Positions 1 to 9,392 are shown, numbered from the stretch's first letter. The stretch is 64,000 nt of DNA from Methanosarcina barkeri str. Wiesmoor (GCF_000969985.1 NZ_CP009526.1:806001-870000); one strand, 5' to 3'. Translations and numbers: made by a program. Notes: generated by a model not told the origin, from the letters alone.

Positions 1-223
1 TTATCTTTGAATACTCCTTGTTTATCTGCACCTGCTTCCCAAGCTTACATGCATATCGGAAACTAATAGTTGTATAAAGCAGAAAATAAAATTGAATACT
101 AATATGTGAAGATTCAGAAAAATTTCAACTGACTATGGGTATCATCCAAAGTCAAATAACTTATTTTGAGTAAGTTGAATAGTTTTTAAAAAAGTTAATT
201 TAAGGGATAGTTTACTCCAATTA

Positions 224-703
224 TTATACGCTTCTACTCTCAGTTATAGCCTCTTTTGCGTGGCTTATATTGCTCTCCTTATATGACATCTCGTCAAAAT
301 CTCCGCGCAAAGCTTTAAGTGCATATTTTTCCAGATCTATTTCCTGTCTAGTACGGAAGCCAAATCTCCTTAGTATAGATACAGGAGGGCACCAGCCCTG
401 CACAGCATACTGGAGCAGACAGGTTGAAGCTATTGTGGGCAAAATAAGCCATATTTTGCTTCTTTTTAAGCCAAGTATTATTCCAATTAAAGAAACAGTA
501 GATGCGCGAATTTCAATAATACGTCCTATATCCCACTCTTTGTCAAGCTCTTCAATCCTTTTGCCTATTTCATAGTCGGTCTTGCTTGCATAAAACCTGA
601 CCATTGCAGCTATCTCTGTGTCTATTGCCTGATTAATCTCAGGAGGTGTATTAGCCCGTACCCTATCTCCTCTTATGAGTTCACTATAATTGCTCACTTC
701 CAT
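224..703 (-). CDS. DUF2892/YgaP-like membrane protein
   Basis: A 159-residue protein of unknown function. The middle has two short hydrophobic stretches (SLIGIILGL and IWLILPTIASTCLLQYAVQGW) followed by CPPVSILRRFGFRT. This is the layout of the YgaP-like transmembrane domain (DUF2892), in which a WCPP motif precedes a basic loop. The acidic N-terminal third is predicted helical. An in-frame ATG lies upstream at 724, but the ATG at 703 is preferred because GAGGGGG sits six bases before it. The gene stands alone, with no convincing operon partner. The family call rests on motif recognition only. Confidence 0.75.
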   Translation of the reverse strand: MEVSNYSELIRGDRVRANTPPEINQAIDTEIAAMVRFYASKTDYEIGKRIEELDKEWDIGRIIEIRASTVSLIGIILGLKRSKIWLILPTIASTCLLQYAVQGWCPPVSILRRFGFRTRQEIDLEKYALKALRGDFDEMSYKESNISHAKEAITESRSV

Positions 704-956
704 AAAATTCCCCCTCTTAATCATCCTTTCTCAATGTGTAATCAGACCGGAATTGCCTTTTACTAAAAGAGGGTAGGGGTACACGAATATAAAGTTAATC
801 AGAATAACTTAGTTTCAGGACTTGGTTATTAAACGAAAAAGAAGTGAACACACTTTTTCCATATTTTTGTTTGTTTTCTGAGATATTACGAGGAAAAAAT
901 AGATTTTTACATATTAAGAATGGATTCCTTTTGGGAATCCTCACTTATCTCCTGTT

Positions 957-1826
957 TCATACCTCGATTAGTCCATTGGGGTAATAAATTACCTCTGCTC
1001 CTTTAAAGTATATGCCTCCAGGATGTCTGTATCCATTTGACCCGCTCCAGTCAAAATTCAGCCAGTACTGAAGTTTCTCATCTTTAAGTTCTCTGCCTGA
1101 GTACCAGATATTTTCAGCATAGTAATATCTGCTCTGTACATACCTGAGAATTTCAGATGCAGTTTCCTTGCTATCTCCTATGTAAAGTTCAGGATAGGCA
1201 TGTCCGTAGCTCTCGTTTGTTACAGTAACGACTCTTGTATTGAACCCCATATTTTTTAAAAGGGCAGACATGACTATGGAATAGTCGTCACAGTCCCCCT
1301 TATAACCTTCATTTATAGTCTGAGAGGCATCGAAGAAAAACTCGCCGTTTTTTTCATAACGATACTCCCAATGCTTGTTCACATAATCAAAAACATCACA
1401 GGCGTCCTTAATATTGTATCCTGAGGTTTTTCCAGTTATATTGAAAACTTCGGATGTGATTTTCTCATTTTCTGACCCAATACCTCTCTGAAAATTAATG
1501 GACAATAGCCTGTATTCCCTGGGATAGACGACGTTTGTTTTTTCTTCATGATAAGTCGGAACTTCTGGTATCTCAGGAGAAGTTGAATCATCCAGGTATA
1601 CGGAGCTCTCATTCTTTTCTGTCTTATTTTGGTCTCCCAGTCCTGTCTCATCAGACAAAGGGTTATCCGTCCTATTGGGTGTTAAATTCTGTAAATCCTT
1701 TGCCAGATCTTCAGAGTTCAGACCTGAAACAGGAATATTATCGGCGGCGGTAGGATATATACATCCGGAAGCAAATGCAAAAATAAGAAGGAGACTTAAT
1801 AATTTAAAAAAATTCGTCCTGATCAC
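957..1826 (-). CDS. transglutaminase-like lipoprotein
   Basis: A secreted, lipid-anchored protein of about 289 residues. The N-terminus (FFKLLSLLLIFAFASGC) is a signal peptide ending in a lipobox-like cysteine. A low-complexity Asn/Asp/Glu-rich linker follows, then a transglutaminase-like papain fold: a KGDCDDYSIVMSALLKNMG segment with the catalytic Cys, and a GHAYPEL segment with the His. The longest reading frame starts at 1922. GTG at 1826 is chosen because AGGAAG lies eight bases upstream and it places the signal peptide at the very N-terminus. Probable role is as an extracellular peptidase or cross-linker; the substrate is unknown. Confidence 0.8.
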   Translation of the reverse strand: MIRTNFFKLLSLLLIFAFASGCIYPTAADNIPVSGLNSEDLAKDLQNLTPNRTDNPLSDETGLGDQNKTEKNESSVYLDDSTSPEIPEVPTYHEEKTNVVYPREYRLLSINFQRGIGSENEKITSEVFNITGKTSGYNIKDACDVFDYVNKHWEYRYEKNGEFFFDASQTINEGYKGDCDDYSIVMSALLKNMGFNTRVVTVTNESYGHAYPELYIGDSKETASEILRYVQSRYYYAENIWYSGRELKDEKLQYWLNFDWSGSNGYRHPGGIYFKGAEVIYYPNGLIEV

Positions 1827-2120
1827 TTTGTCGACTTCCTGGATCAATATAATTGAAATTAAATGCAGTGCAAAGAAGGTATTAAATTTATATATTGCAG
1901 ATTTGTAGCTATAAACCTGCAATGTATAAATTTGTAAGCTATTTAACTTTTAGAAAAAGCTTTGAAGTATAAACTTCTAAGCCATAATTTGTAACAATGG
2001 CTTATAAGCCTGAACTTATAAGCTTGAACTGATAAGCTACAAACTTTCTAAATTTAAACTGTTTAAGACTATGGCATAATGACTGAGAGCAAGTACTTCT
2101 AAAGCGAGAACTGAAAAAGT

Positions 2121-2261
2121 TTAGCCTTCCCTTTTCCTTTTCAAAAATATCCCGCATTTACAGTAGTCCAATCCTTCACAGTATTTGCCTCCTTTCTGGA
2201 AATGTGGACATGAATCACGGTATTTGCATTTAGTGTTTATTATAAGGGATAGTATATTCAT
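2121..2261 (-). CDS. 46-residue cysteine-rich small protein
   Basis: A small ORF (MNILSLIINTKCKYRD...) with cysteines arranged as CKYRDSC, then KYC, then DYCKC. A lysine/arginine tail (LKRKREG) ends the protein. The five Cys and one His could bind a metal. The start ATG has GGGAAGGTG upstream, a good archaeal SD. It lies directly downstream of the chaB tail repeats on the same strand. I do not recognise a family. Confidence 0.6.
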   Translation of the reverse strand: MNILSLIINTKCKYRDSCPHFQKGGKYCEGLDYCKCGIFLKRKREG

Positions 2262-2266
2262 TTTTA

Positions 2267-2606
2267 CACCTTCCCACCTATAATAAATACTCCATCCAAA
2301 TATTTAAAATGTAATGTCTATTGTTTCTTCTCTTTTAGTATCTCCCCGTCGTTCGGAAGGTTCTTTATACTCTTCCTTGCACCTTCCCATCTATAATAAA
2401 TACTCCATCCAAATATTTAAAATGTAATGTCTATTGTTTCTTCTCTTTTAGTATCTCCCCGTCGTTCGGAAGGTTCTTTATACTCTTCCTTGCACCTTCC
2501 CATCTATAATAAATACTCCATCCAAATATTTAAAATGTAATGTCTATTGTTTCTTCTCTTTTAGTATCTCCCCGTCGTTCGGAAGGTTCTTCATACTCTT
2601 CCCAGG
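2267..2606. repeat. 113-bp tandem repeat, three copies, from chaB 3' end
   Basis: Near-identical copies begin at 2267, 2380 and 2493. Each contains the last ~20 codons of chaB on the minus strand (EEPSERRGDTKREETIDITF and its stop) plus the 3' flank. Only the copy at 2493 is joined to the rest of the gene. The other two are orphan tails. Confidence 0.9.
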
Positions 2607-2700
2607 CGCTGTTGAAAGCTTCCCTGTAAATATCCTGTCCGCGCTCCTGCAGTTTTTCCCTAACCAGTGTCGGCAGTTCAGAGTTCGTTTTATACGGCAT
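2530..2700 (-). CDS. chaB: ChaB family protein
   Basis: A 56-residue protein starting MPYKTNSELPTLVREKL and containing GQDIYREAFNSAWEEY. This is the ChaB signature (two helices ending in an AFNxAW motif). ChaB was named as a cation-transport regulator in Escherichia coli; its biochemical function is unclear. Length fits the family (about 60-80 aa). The ATG follows GGGGAATAA, a usable SD. The 3' end of the gene is the source of the 113-bp tandem repeats immediately downstream. Confidence 0.85.
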   Translation of the reverse strand: MPYKTNSELPTLVREKLQERGQDIYREAFNSAWEEYEEPSERRGDTKREETIDITF

Positions 2701-2915
2701 TTATTCCCCTTTAAATATGGAGATTATTTTAAAAGGACTGTGTATAAAACCTGGCTAAATCATTATGCTCTTCCTGAGACACGTGTCAACAAGGTTTTCA
2801 GGTATATTTTAACGATTGAATATTTCACTTGTCTCTCACTTATCTCTCACTCAAAACAGCTTAGATACGGGGGTACGAAAAACTAGACTATGTGTAAAAG
2901 ATGTCTCATACAATT
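2701..2915. other. upstream region of chaB, no gene seen
   Basis: AT-rich sequence with a probable chaB promoter. I see no ORF with coding character. Confidence 0.5.
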
Positions 2916-2917
2916 AA

Positions 2918-3135
2918 ATTAAACTAAACTAAATTAAACTAAATTAACCTAAATTAACCTAAATTAACCTAAATTAACCTAAATTAACCTAAATTAACCT
3001 AAATTAAACTATATTAAATTAAATTATATTAAATTAAATTATATTAAATTAAACTAAATTAAATTACATTAAATTAAATCAAATTATATTAAATTAATCT
3101 GGATAAAATAAAATAAAATAAAATAAAATAAAAAT
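2918..3135. repeat. telomere-like decamer tandem array
   Basis: Variants of a ten-base unit AAATTAAACT/AAATTAACCT repeat for about 190 bp. The phase then changes to a pentamer AAAAT run. No reading frame of interest crosses it. Slippage origin is likely. Confidence 0.9.
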
Positions 3136-3288
3136 AATATAATTTGATATAAATATTATACTATTTTATTTTTCCGATACTACTACAGGTTTAATAGAAA
3201 TGCAATGAAAATAACACATTTTCTTTAGATTGTGTTTTGACCGAACACAAATTGTCTATTTTTACTGGTTTTTACCTGTGAGTTCATG

Positions 3289-3549
3289 CTAGCATATGGC
3301 CACTGAAGGCTTTTTAATGCTGTTATTCTCTCTGGTATTCCCGGAAGTGGTCTCGGTTATTCTGAAATACGGTAATCCTTTGATGGCCAGATGGGCCATA
3401 GCGTCTTCAATATCCAGAGCAGGTTCCTTAATTTTTTCCGGGCTTGCTATGGCGTTGAGCAGCTCTGCAAGGGCAGGACTGTTCGAATTCCACGTGCCAT
3501 CGCTCCGGGTTTCGGCTTTAAAAATTTGCCATTCGATTTTAACTGACAT
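3289..3549 (-). CDS. hypothetical protein, 86 aa
   Basis: A protein of unknown function beginning MSVKIEWQIFKAETRSDGTW. The body is helical (PALAELLNAIA, ALDIEDAMAHLAIKG) and the tail polar. No family is recognised. An upstream ATG at 3594 is in frame, but GGGGGA lies five bases before ATG 3549, so the shorter form is chosen. Codon use looks like that of neighbouring real genes. Confidence 0.65.
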   Translation of the reverse strand: MSVKIEWQIFKAETRSDGTWNSNSPALAELLNAIASPEKIKEPALDIEDAMAHLAIKGLPYFRITETTSGNTRENNSIKKPSVAIC

Positions 3550-3766
3550 AGTGCTCCCCCTATCAAATGTGTATTGTCCATTTGGACTTCGCACTTAAAA
3601 AAACAAAAGCTATTAATTATCAAATTTAATTATTTTTATAAGCTTTTGCCTAGAATGTTATATTACTCTTATATTGACCTTCTATATATAGCTCGACTTT
3701 CTAACTAAAAATCTAAACTTTTGAGACTGAAACGATAGACGGAAAACGGTTTACATGTTCAAAAAC
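3550..3766. other. intergenic, nothing recognised
   Basis: Promoter region of the preceding gene and AT-rich spacer. No ORF, RNA or repeat seen. Confidence 0.4.
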
Positions 3767-4008
3767 TTACAACTTTGCAGATTCGAGACCTGGGTTTAGC
3801 GGGTTAAGTTGTTCAGCGTCAGCTTTTGCCCAGGCACCATTTTTCACTGCTACAAGCTTCTTCAAAAAAGGCTTGACCGAAAAACGTCAACTATGCCAAA
3901 GCGAAGGCCTTATAGTATCGAGTAAAAGCCTCTTGCTGTCGATCCCACGCGATTGTCGAGAAAGACTGCGTGGCAATGTACAAGTACCTCGCCTTTTCCC
4001 AATCTAAT
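3767..4008 (-). pseudogene. possible gene remnant
   Basis: Minus-strand frames here have coding character but no start. One segment reads LDWEKARYLYIATQSF..IAWDRQQEAFTRYYKAF and ends in a stop. The following segment reads KNGAWAKADAEQLNPLN and ends with a stop at 3767. The GC content is higher than that of the flanks. I cannot name the parent family. Confidence 0.3.
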
Positions 4009-4072
4009 AGTAGAGTTTTCCATCTAGAATTTTCCATCTCACTTCATGGGACCGGATATGAACTGAATTCTT

Positions 4073-6334
4073 TTAAGCCAAAACTGCTGATTTATCTGAG
4101 TTTAGTTTGACCTCTTTTCCTCTGAGTCTTGCATATATTTTGCGGGCGTGCTTTTTAACCAGATAATTAAAGCTTTCTTTTGAGATCGGTTTTGATTTCT
4201 TGACTACCACTATAGGTTTCTTAGAATGCTTGGCAATCCTCTGCGATAGAGTCCCAAGTAAAGAAATCTTAAATCTTTCACTTGAGTCGCCAATGATTGT
4301 CAGGTCATTGTTGTTTGAAGCCTCCAGTAGAGCATCTTCTATGGAATATTTCTCCAGTACTCTAAAACTAACAGGTATGGAACTTATTTTTTTAACGAGG
4401 CTTTCAAGTTCATCAGTAATTTTCTGCCTGTTTTCCTGGGCTTCATCAGGGCTAATGATACTGATAATTTCTATTCCAGCGCCTGTGTTTACAGCCAGTT
4501 TTTCTGCGAGAGAGAGACCGTAGATCGAGTTTTCTTTACCATTATACCCTACAAGGATTTTGTTAATGCTGTCAGGCAGATGTCCCTTTAATAACGCGAT
4601 TGGACTTTTTGAGGACAGGAGAACCTGGTTTGTAACACCATGTGAATACTCGAATCTCTTTGGCTCGTGCCATCCCATAATAATCATATCTGCATGCTCA
4701 ATTTCAGCCTGCTCCAGAATTGAGTTTGATATGTTGTGGTCAAAGGCAGCAATATATTCTCTTTTATGCCCGAGAATTGCAGGATAATTCTCGAATTCTT
4801 CTTTGAAACGGCAGTCCATTTCTATCTTTTTCTCATGATAGGCTTCTTGAGCTAACTTTAAGTTTGTTTGATCCGGAACCTCGATAACGTGGAGGCAAAT
4901 TATCTCGCTCCCCATAAAATCTGCCAGTTTCAAAAGGTCACGCTCATGTTTCTGGTTGGAGATCGGAACAAGAACTTTAACCAGGGGAACAGGTTCTATT
5001 TCCTTTTTTTCAACAGTATTCTCCAGCAAGTCGAATAAGTTATATTCTGGGACGGCTTTGCCCCTTCCGTAGAATGAGTACCAGCCAATTCCAGCAAAAA
5101 TCATCATTATGGTGAAAAGAAGAGGTAGCCCACCAAGCAGGGGAAGCAGTACTATGCTCCCAACGATCCCGAAGATTTGTGTATAGGGGAAAAACGGGTC
5201 GCGAAAAGTGGGTTCATATCCTGGCAGGTTTCTTTTTCTGAGGATTATCACTGCCATATTTAGTAGGATAAATATCAAAATATTAAAAGCTCCACCCAGT
5301 CTTGCAAGCTCCTCTATGTCAAACAGGAATAAAAGCAAGACCATAACTATTCCTGTTACAAGTATAGCGTTATGAGGAGTTTCAAATTTTTGATGGATAA
5401 GGACAAACCATTCCGGCATAAGTGCATCCCTGCTCATGGCAAAAGGAAATCTGGAAGATGATAATATAGCGCCGTTGGCTGTGGAAAGGGTAGCAAGCAG
5501 CGCACTCAGGGATATTGCTATTCTTCCGGATTCTCCTGCCAGTAGACCTGCAATATCGGCCAGGGGAGTAATTGATTTTCCGGTTACTTGAGGATCAGAG
5601 AACCCTACAACTACTGCCATTGTGCTAACGTAAAATAAGGTTACTACAACGGCTGATGCGATAAACGCCAGGGGCAGGGTTTTTGATGGATTTTTTACTT
5701 CCTCGGACACTGCGGCAGCTTCTGCAAGCCCAAGATAGGATATAAAAATAACTCCTGCTGTCGTGATTATCGATGTACCCCCGTAAGATGTAGCAGGTGA
5801 AAGGTTAGCCGGATTAACCATAAAAGATACTCGGGCTATGAAGAGAGCCAGGATTACCAGCAAAAAGATCACAATAAAGTTCTGCAGTGAACCGCTGCTT
5901 TTTGCCCCACGATAGTTAATCACTAACAGGATCACGCCGGTTGCAGCTGCTACGAAATATAGGGGCAGGGGATAGAAGATCTGAGCGTATTCTGCAAGAC
6001 CGATGAGTGCAAATGTGCCCTTGAAAATTAAGGCCAGCCAGGAGCCAAGGCCGATTATTGCACCAAGTGCAGCTCCCATCGTCCTGCTGATATAGTAATA
6101 GCTGCCTCCTGCCAGGGGCATGCCGGTTGCCAGCTCTGACATGCTGATGGCTGTGGCTATTGAAATAAGCCCACCAAGCAGAAAAGAGATTATTGCTCCA
6201 GAACCCGCATCTGCTAAAGCAATTCCCGGAAGAACGAATATCCCAGCTCCAATCATAGTGCCGGTGCCGATTGCAAAAGTTGAGAAAAAGCCAAGGCTAC
6301 ATCCCAACCTTTCAGTCGTTTCAACTGATGCCAT
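4073..6334 (-). CDS. APC permease fused to two UspA domains
   Basis: A 753-residue polytopic transporter of the amino acid/polyamine/organocation family. Residues about 10-430 hold some twelve membrane helices, including the APC signature GTGTMIGAGIFVLPG in the first helix and a PLAGGSYYYISRTMG loop. Residues about 455-595 and 598-715 are two universal-stress-protein domains: VKVLVPISNQK and KILVGYNGKENS open the two folds, MIIMGWHEP lies late in the first, and SQRIAKHSKKPIVVVKK closes the second. The UspA pair probably senses nucleotide or energy state at the cytoplasmic face. Substrate cannot be read from sequence. The ATG follows CGGAG. It is monocistronic. Confidence 0.9.
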   Translation of the reverse strand: MASVETTERLGCSLGFFSTFAIGTGTMIGAGIFVLPGIALADAGSGAIISFLLGGLISIATAISMSELATGMPLAGGSYYYISRTMGAALGAIIGLGSWLALIFKGTFALIGLAEYAQIFYPLPLYFVAAATGVILLVINYRGAKSSGSLQNFIVIFLLVILALFIARVSFMVNPANLSPATSYGGTSIITTAGVIFISYLGLAEAAAVSEEVKNPSKTLPLAFIASAVVVTLFYVSTMAVVVGFSDPQVTGKSITPLADIAGLLAGESGRIAISLSALLATLSTANGAILSSSRFPFAMSRDALMPEWFVLIHQKFETPHNAILVTGIVMVLLLFLFDIEELARLGGAFNILIFILLNMAVIILRKRNLPGYEPTFRDPFFPYTQIFGIVGSIVLLPLLGGLPLLFTIMMIFAGIGWYSFYGRGKAVPEYNLFDLLENTVEKKEIEPVPLVKVLVPISNQKHERDLLKLADFMGSEIICLHVIEVPDQTNLKLAQEAYHEKKIEMDCRFKEEFENYPAILGHKREYIAAFDHNISNSILEQAEIEHADMIIMGWHEPKRFEYSHGVTNQVLLSSKSPIALLKGHLPDSINKILVGYNGKENSIYGLSLAEKLAVNTGAGIEIISIISPDEAQENRQKITDELESLVKKISSIPVSFRVLEKYSIEDALLEASNNNDLTIIGDSSERFKISLLGTLSQRIAKHSKKPIVVVKKSKPISKESFNYLVKKHARKIYARLRGKEVKLNSDKSAVLA

Positions 6335-7136
6335 TTTTTTTTCTCCGTCTGTTACAGGGCTTTCAAACCGGTAAATCCGTCTTTATTTAAATCTTCAGAT
6401 CACTTTTACTTTGACAATACTGAACGTAAATTTCACTATTATACGTCCAGGCAAGCAACAGGGTTTTTCAATTCCTGTTGAACTGGATCTGCCTTTTGAA
6501 TGAAATAGCTTCGAAACAAGTGTTTTGAAACAAGTGTTTTTCTTCTGCAGTACGGTTTCAATGTCTTTTTAGTTGAACGGCTTCAATGTCTTTTTATTTA
6601 AGCTTCCTTTTTAATTATTTAAAAAATAATGCAGCTCGCTCTTGATTAAGGCATTTCAATTCATATTTTAGTGAATTTTGTTTTCGAATAGTACATATAT
6701 CTATCCGTCGAGTGGTATATTTCTTAGCCTGCAATTCTCATTTGCTAAAAGTGATAAAAGGAATAAGGAAATTTGAAACAGTATAGGAGAATATGAAAAG
6801 TAATAGAAAATTGTCTCAGTTTCTATTCAGAGAGTTCTATCTGTGAATATATTAACAAGATTTTTTATTAACAAGACTTTTTATTAACAAGATTTTTAAG
6901 TTGCATTAACCGCAGGCAGAGAAACGGATAATGACAGTTTGTACATTATCAGAGGTAAGTATGATAAAGTGAATATATAAAAAGTGAAAACGTATTGATT
7001 TATACATAACATTGATCTATATCTAGCATTGATTTACACGTAGCATTGACTTGCATATAGCGTCGATTTATACATACCATCTGCATACGCAATATCATTT
7101 AGTTAAGGGTTAACACATCGTTATTGGGCGGATATA
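6335..7136. repeat. intergenic region with short tandem repeats
   Basis: No gene seen in 800 bp. Around 6856-6898 a 14-15-base unit (TTATTAACAAGAC/TTT) repeats about three times. At 6990-7080 a roughly 20-base unit (ATTGATTTATACATAGC with variants) repeats about five times, just upstream of the small ORF at 7137. Confidence 0.6.
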
Positions 7137-7310
7137 ATGCAAAGTAATGATCTTATTAAAGAGCAGATACTACAGTTAAAAATTGAAATCGCGCAATTAG
7201 AAGCCGAAGTTAATAAACTACAGATTTCGATAAATGAAAAAAAATACGCTTTGAATAGGTTATCTGAACTATTAGAGATACGAGGAGTAACCTTAAACGA
7301 CAATAAATAA
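7137..7310 (+). CDS. 57-residue coiled-coil protein
   Basis: A short ORF (MQSNDLIKEQILQLKIEIAQ...) with leucine/isoleucine heptads through most of its length (LQLKIEIAQLEAEVNKLQI, then YALNRLSELLEI). This predicts one long coiled coil. GGGCGG lies a few bases before the ATG, a weak SD. The opposite strand also has an open frame, but it is Ser/Cys-rich and looks like a shadow. Function unknown. Confidence 0.5.
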   Translation: MQSNDLIKEQILQLKIEIAQLEAEVNKLQISINEKKYALNRLSELLEIRGVTLNDNK

Positions 7311-7920
7311 ATATATTAAAATTGTTTATTGTCAAAAATAGGATTCTTATGTTTTAACCCGATTTATATATAATATTTTAAAAGTTCTACAGATCTAAAG
7401 TTCTGCAGATAGTTTCTGGATTTTTCAAATTCTTCATTTATTCTGCACAAGCGGCTTTTGGTCTAAAGCGGTTTTTCGATGACAATCGTGCTAGAAGGAG
7501 GTCTAATTTGTCCTTTAAGCTCTTTATCTTTTCATCCTGATCTTCAACCAGTATATATGAAAGTCAAGCATTAGATCCGCATGTAAACAGAGAAAGGTTT
7601 AGAGACGAATGGCTTGAATAAAAAATGAGTGAATAGGATTCAAAAAGAGCAACAGACGACGGAAATAAATCCTTAACCGATGACGAATAATATGCTTTTA
7701 TATGTGTACTTCTTTGGTTTTCTCTCACCAGATAATACCTACTGAGGTCATTTTAAAATCTCTATCCATAATTGAGTTCTATAATCTATTTTTTTCAGAT
7801 TAGGATTATCGGGGTTCAGGTAGTTCACTAACTCAAGCAATTAATCTAATTCCTCTAGTTATTAATCGAACTTCTCATAAATTTATCTGGTATACCGAGT
7901 TTTCTTAATTTCCTCTCTTA
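7311..7920. other. intergenic, nothing recognised
   Basis: AT-rich sequence with no convincing ORF, RNA or repeat. Confidence 0.4.
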
Positions 7921-7925
7921 CTACT

Positions 7926-8390
7926 CACTTTCCGCAGTAAATTTTTGTAAATTCATATTTTTACTGCTAGCGATTTTCAATCAAATGTAGATTTATTGGA
8001 CTTTTTTTCTTTCAATAACTCCTCAGGCATTTTATTGGCAAAATTGACAAGTTTTTTCAATGATTATAAGTACATTATTTTTGGCAAAATCGGGAAATTC
8101 TTTCAATGATTATGAGTACGATATTTTAGTTTTACTTTTTGCATTTATCCCACTTTCCGCAGTAAATTTTTGTAAATTCATATTTTTACTGCTATTGATT
8201 TTCAATCAAACATGGATTTATTGGACTTTTATGCAGTAGGTAAAAGCAACGATGTGGTGTATTTAGAGACCAAAAACGATATCATTCAATTTTTCACCAA
8301 ATACCATTAAAAATCCAAATTATTTACTCTGTTCCAAAAACGCTATCATGAAAAATATTGATTTTCAAAAAAATACTGCGGAATGTAGGT
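7926..8390. mobile_element. internally deleted insertion-sequence remnant
   Basis: Two direct copies of a left end lie at 7926-8011 and 8151-8232 (CACTTTCCGCAGTAAATTTT onward). The segment at about 8341-8390 is their inverted counterpart: read on the minus strand it gives ACATTCCGCAGTA followed by a T-rich stretch and ATAGCG. This gives terminal inverted repeats of about 50 bp around 240 bp. Inside, ATG at 8212 opens a 32-codon frame (MDLLDFYAVGKSNDVVYLE...) that ends abruptly. It is probably the start of a lost transposase. In the first copy the equivalent start is mutated. Confidence 0.6.
8035..8126. repeat. 46-bp direct duplication
   Basis: TTGGCAAAATTGACAAG and TTGGCAAAATCGGGAAA each begin a 46-bp unit ending GATTATRAGTACRWTATTT. 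On the minus strand both copies read SLKxxxxFA-like peptide, so this may be the tail of a lost gene. Confidence 0.6.
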
Positions 8391-8633
8391 TACTACAGGC
8401 CAGCCAGTATTTTAGTTTTAGTATATTTTGCTCGCGATTTGGCACGCCTGAGAAAATTAAATTAAATATTAAGAGGCTGAAAAGGCAGTATAAGTGAAGA
8501 AAATATCTAAAGTAATAAAAAACATAAAATGTAAAAAAGCAAAAAACAGCTGAAAGCAAAAAATAAAGAATTTAGGTTGATATATATTAAGTTTTTATTT
8601 TCCACTTGCTAATTTGCTCTTCACGCCATTTCT

Positions 8634-8894
8634 CTATTGCTTTCCAGATGGGCAGAGGATCAATGCCATGAACTTTGATATATTCATTCGCATGTACTCA
8701 TTCATATTTCCGTCTACGTAGCGTAATGTAGCCTGATCGGGCTGCAGCCTTGCTCCTGTAGGTATTGCTGCAGGGTTTATGCAAACTTCTGCACAGTAGC
8801 GCCATTCGTCCTCACCACCTGTTGGTTCTATCCTGAATGGCTTTCCGCAGTTCGGACAGACGCCAAACATTGTCTTGCCTTCTTTCTGGTTCAT
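8634..8894 (-). CDS. zinc-ribbon protein, C-terminus frameshifted
   Basis: The N-terminus (MFGVCPNCGKPFRIEP...WRYCAEVC) has two Cys pairs typical of a small zinc ribbon. The present frame stops at 8634 after about 86 codons. A better tail lies in another frame: NEYIKVHGIDPLPIWKAIEK and onward to a stop at 8587-8589. Removing 14 bases (GTACATGCGAATGA, a near-duplicate of the sequence beside it) would restore one 97-codon gene from 8894 to 8587. GGGGGG before the ATG supports the start. Function unknown. Confidence 0.65.
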   Translation of the reverse strand: MNQKEGKTMFGVCPNCGKPFRIEPTGGEDEWRYCAEVCINPAAIPTGARLQPDQATLRYVDGNMNEYMRMNISKFMALILCPSGKQ

Positions 8895-9392
8895 AATTCC
8901 CCCCTATGACTGAAAAAATTCCCATTAATCTAAATATTGCATAGAAATTTATATGTCCCATTTTATATATCCATTTTGTCTAGTTGTCAACATTTTCTAT
9001 TATTGTTTTTGCTCGTGAACTCTCATAATTATCTTTATATTTCTCCTGAATAATTTAAGTCTGAGGTGTGAAGTCCCCTTCCTCGACAGCTTCCGTTGAG
9101 AACCGGAAGTTGCAGGTGGGGGATGAAAGCCGTCAACTTCAAAGAATATTCTTTAACAAAAATTATTTATTTTTTTTAAACCCTATTACTCTCGGATGTT
9201 AAAAGCCTATACCGAATCTACCCCAACAAAGATCAGAAACGACTTATAAAAGTTCATTTTGGAGCTTGTAGATTTGTTTATAATTGGGCTTTAGAACAGA
9301 AAATAAAAACTTATGAACAATACAATAAATCCATCTCACGGTTTGACTTACAACGAATTTTAGTCCACGAAGTAAAACCTGCTAATGAATGG

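Noticed and set aside
1-223. Short minus-strand frame reading KLGKQVQINKEYSK at the left edge
   Set aside because: Too short, with no start and only a few codons. It could be the end of something outside the window but cannot be supported.
7121-7303. 60-aa minus-strand ORF opposite the coiled-coil ORF
   Set aside because: Ser/Cys-rich mirror of a heptad-rich plus-strand frame. The plus strand is the better gene.
8365-8559. 64-aa Phe/Tyr-rich ORF
   Set aside because: AT-rich shadow overlapping the IS remnant end. No start signal.
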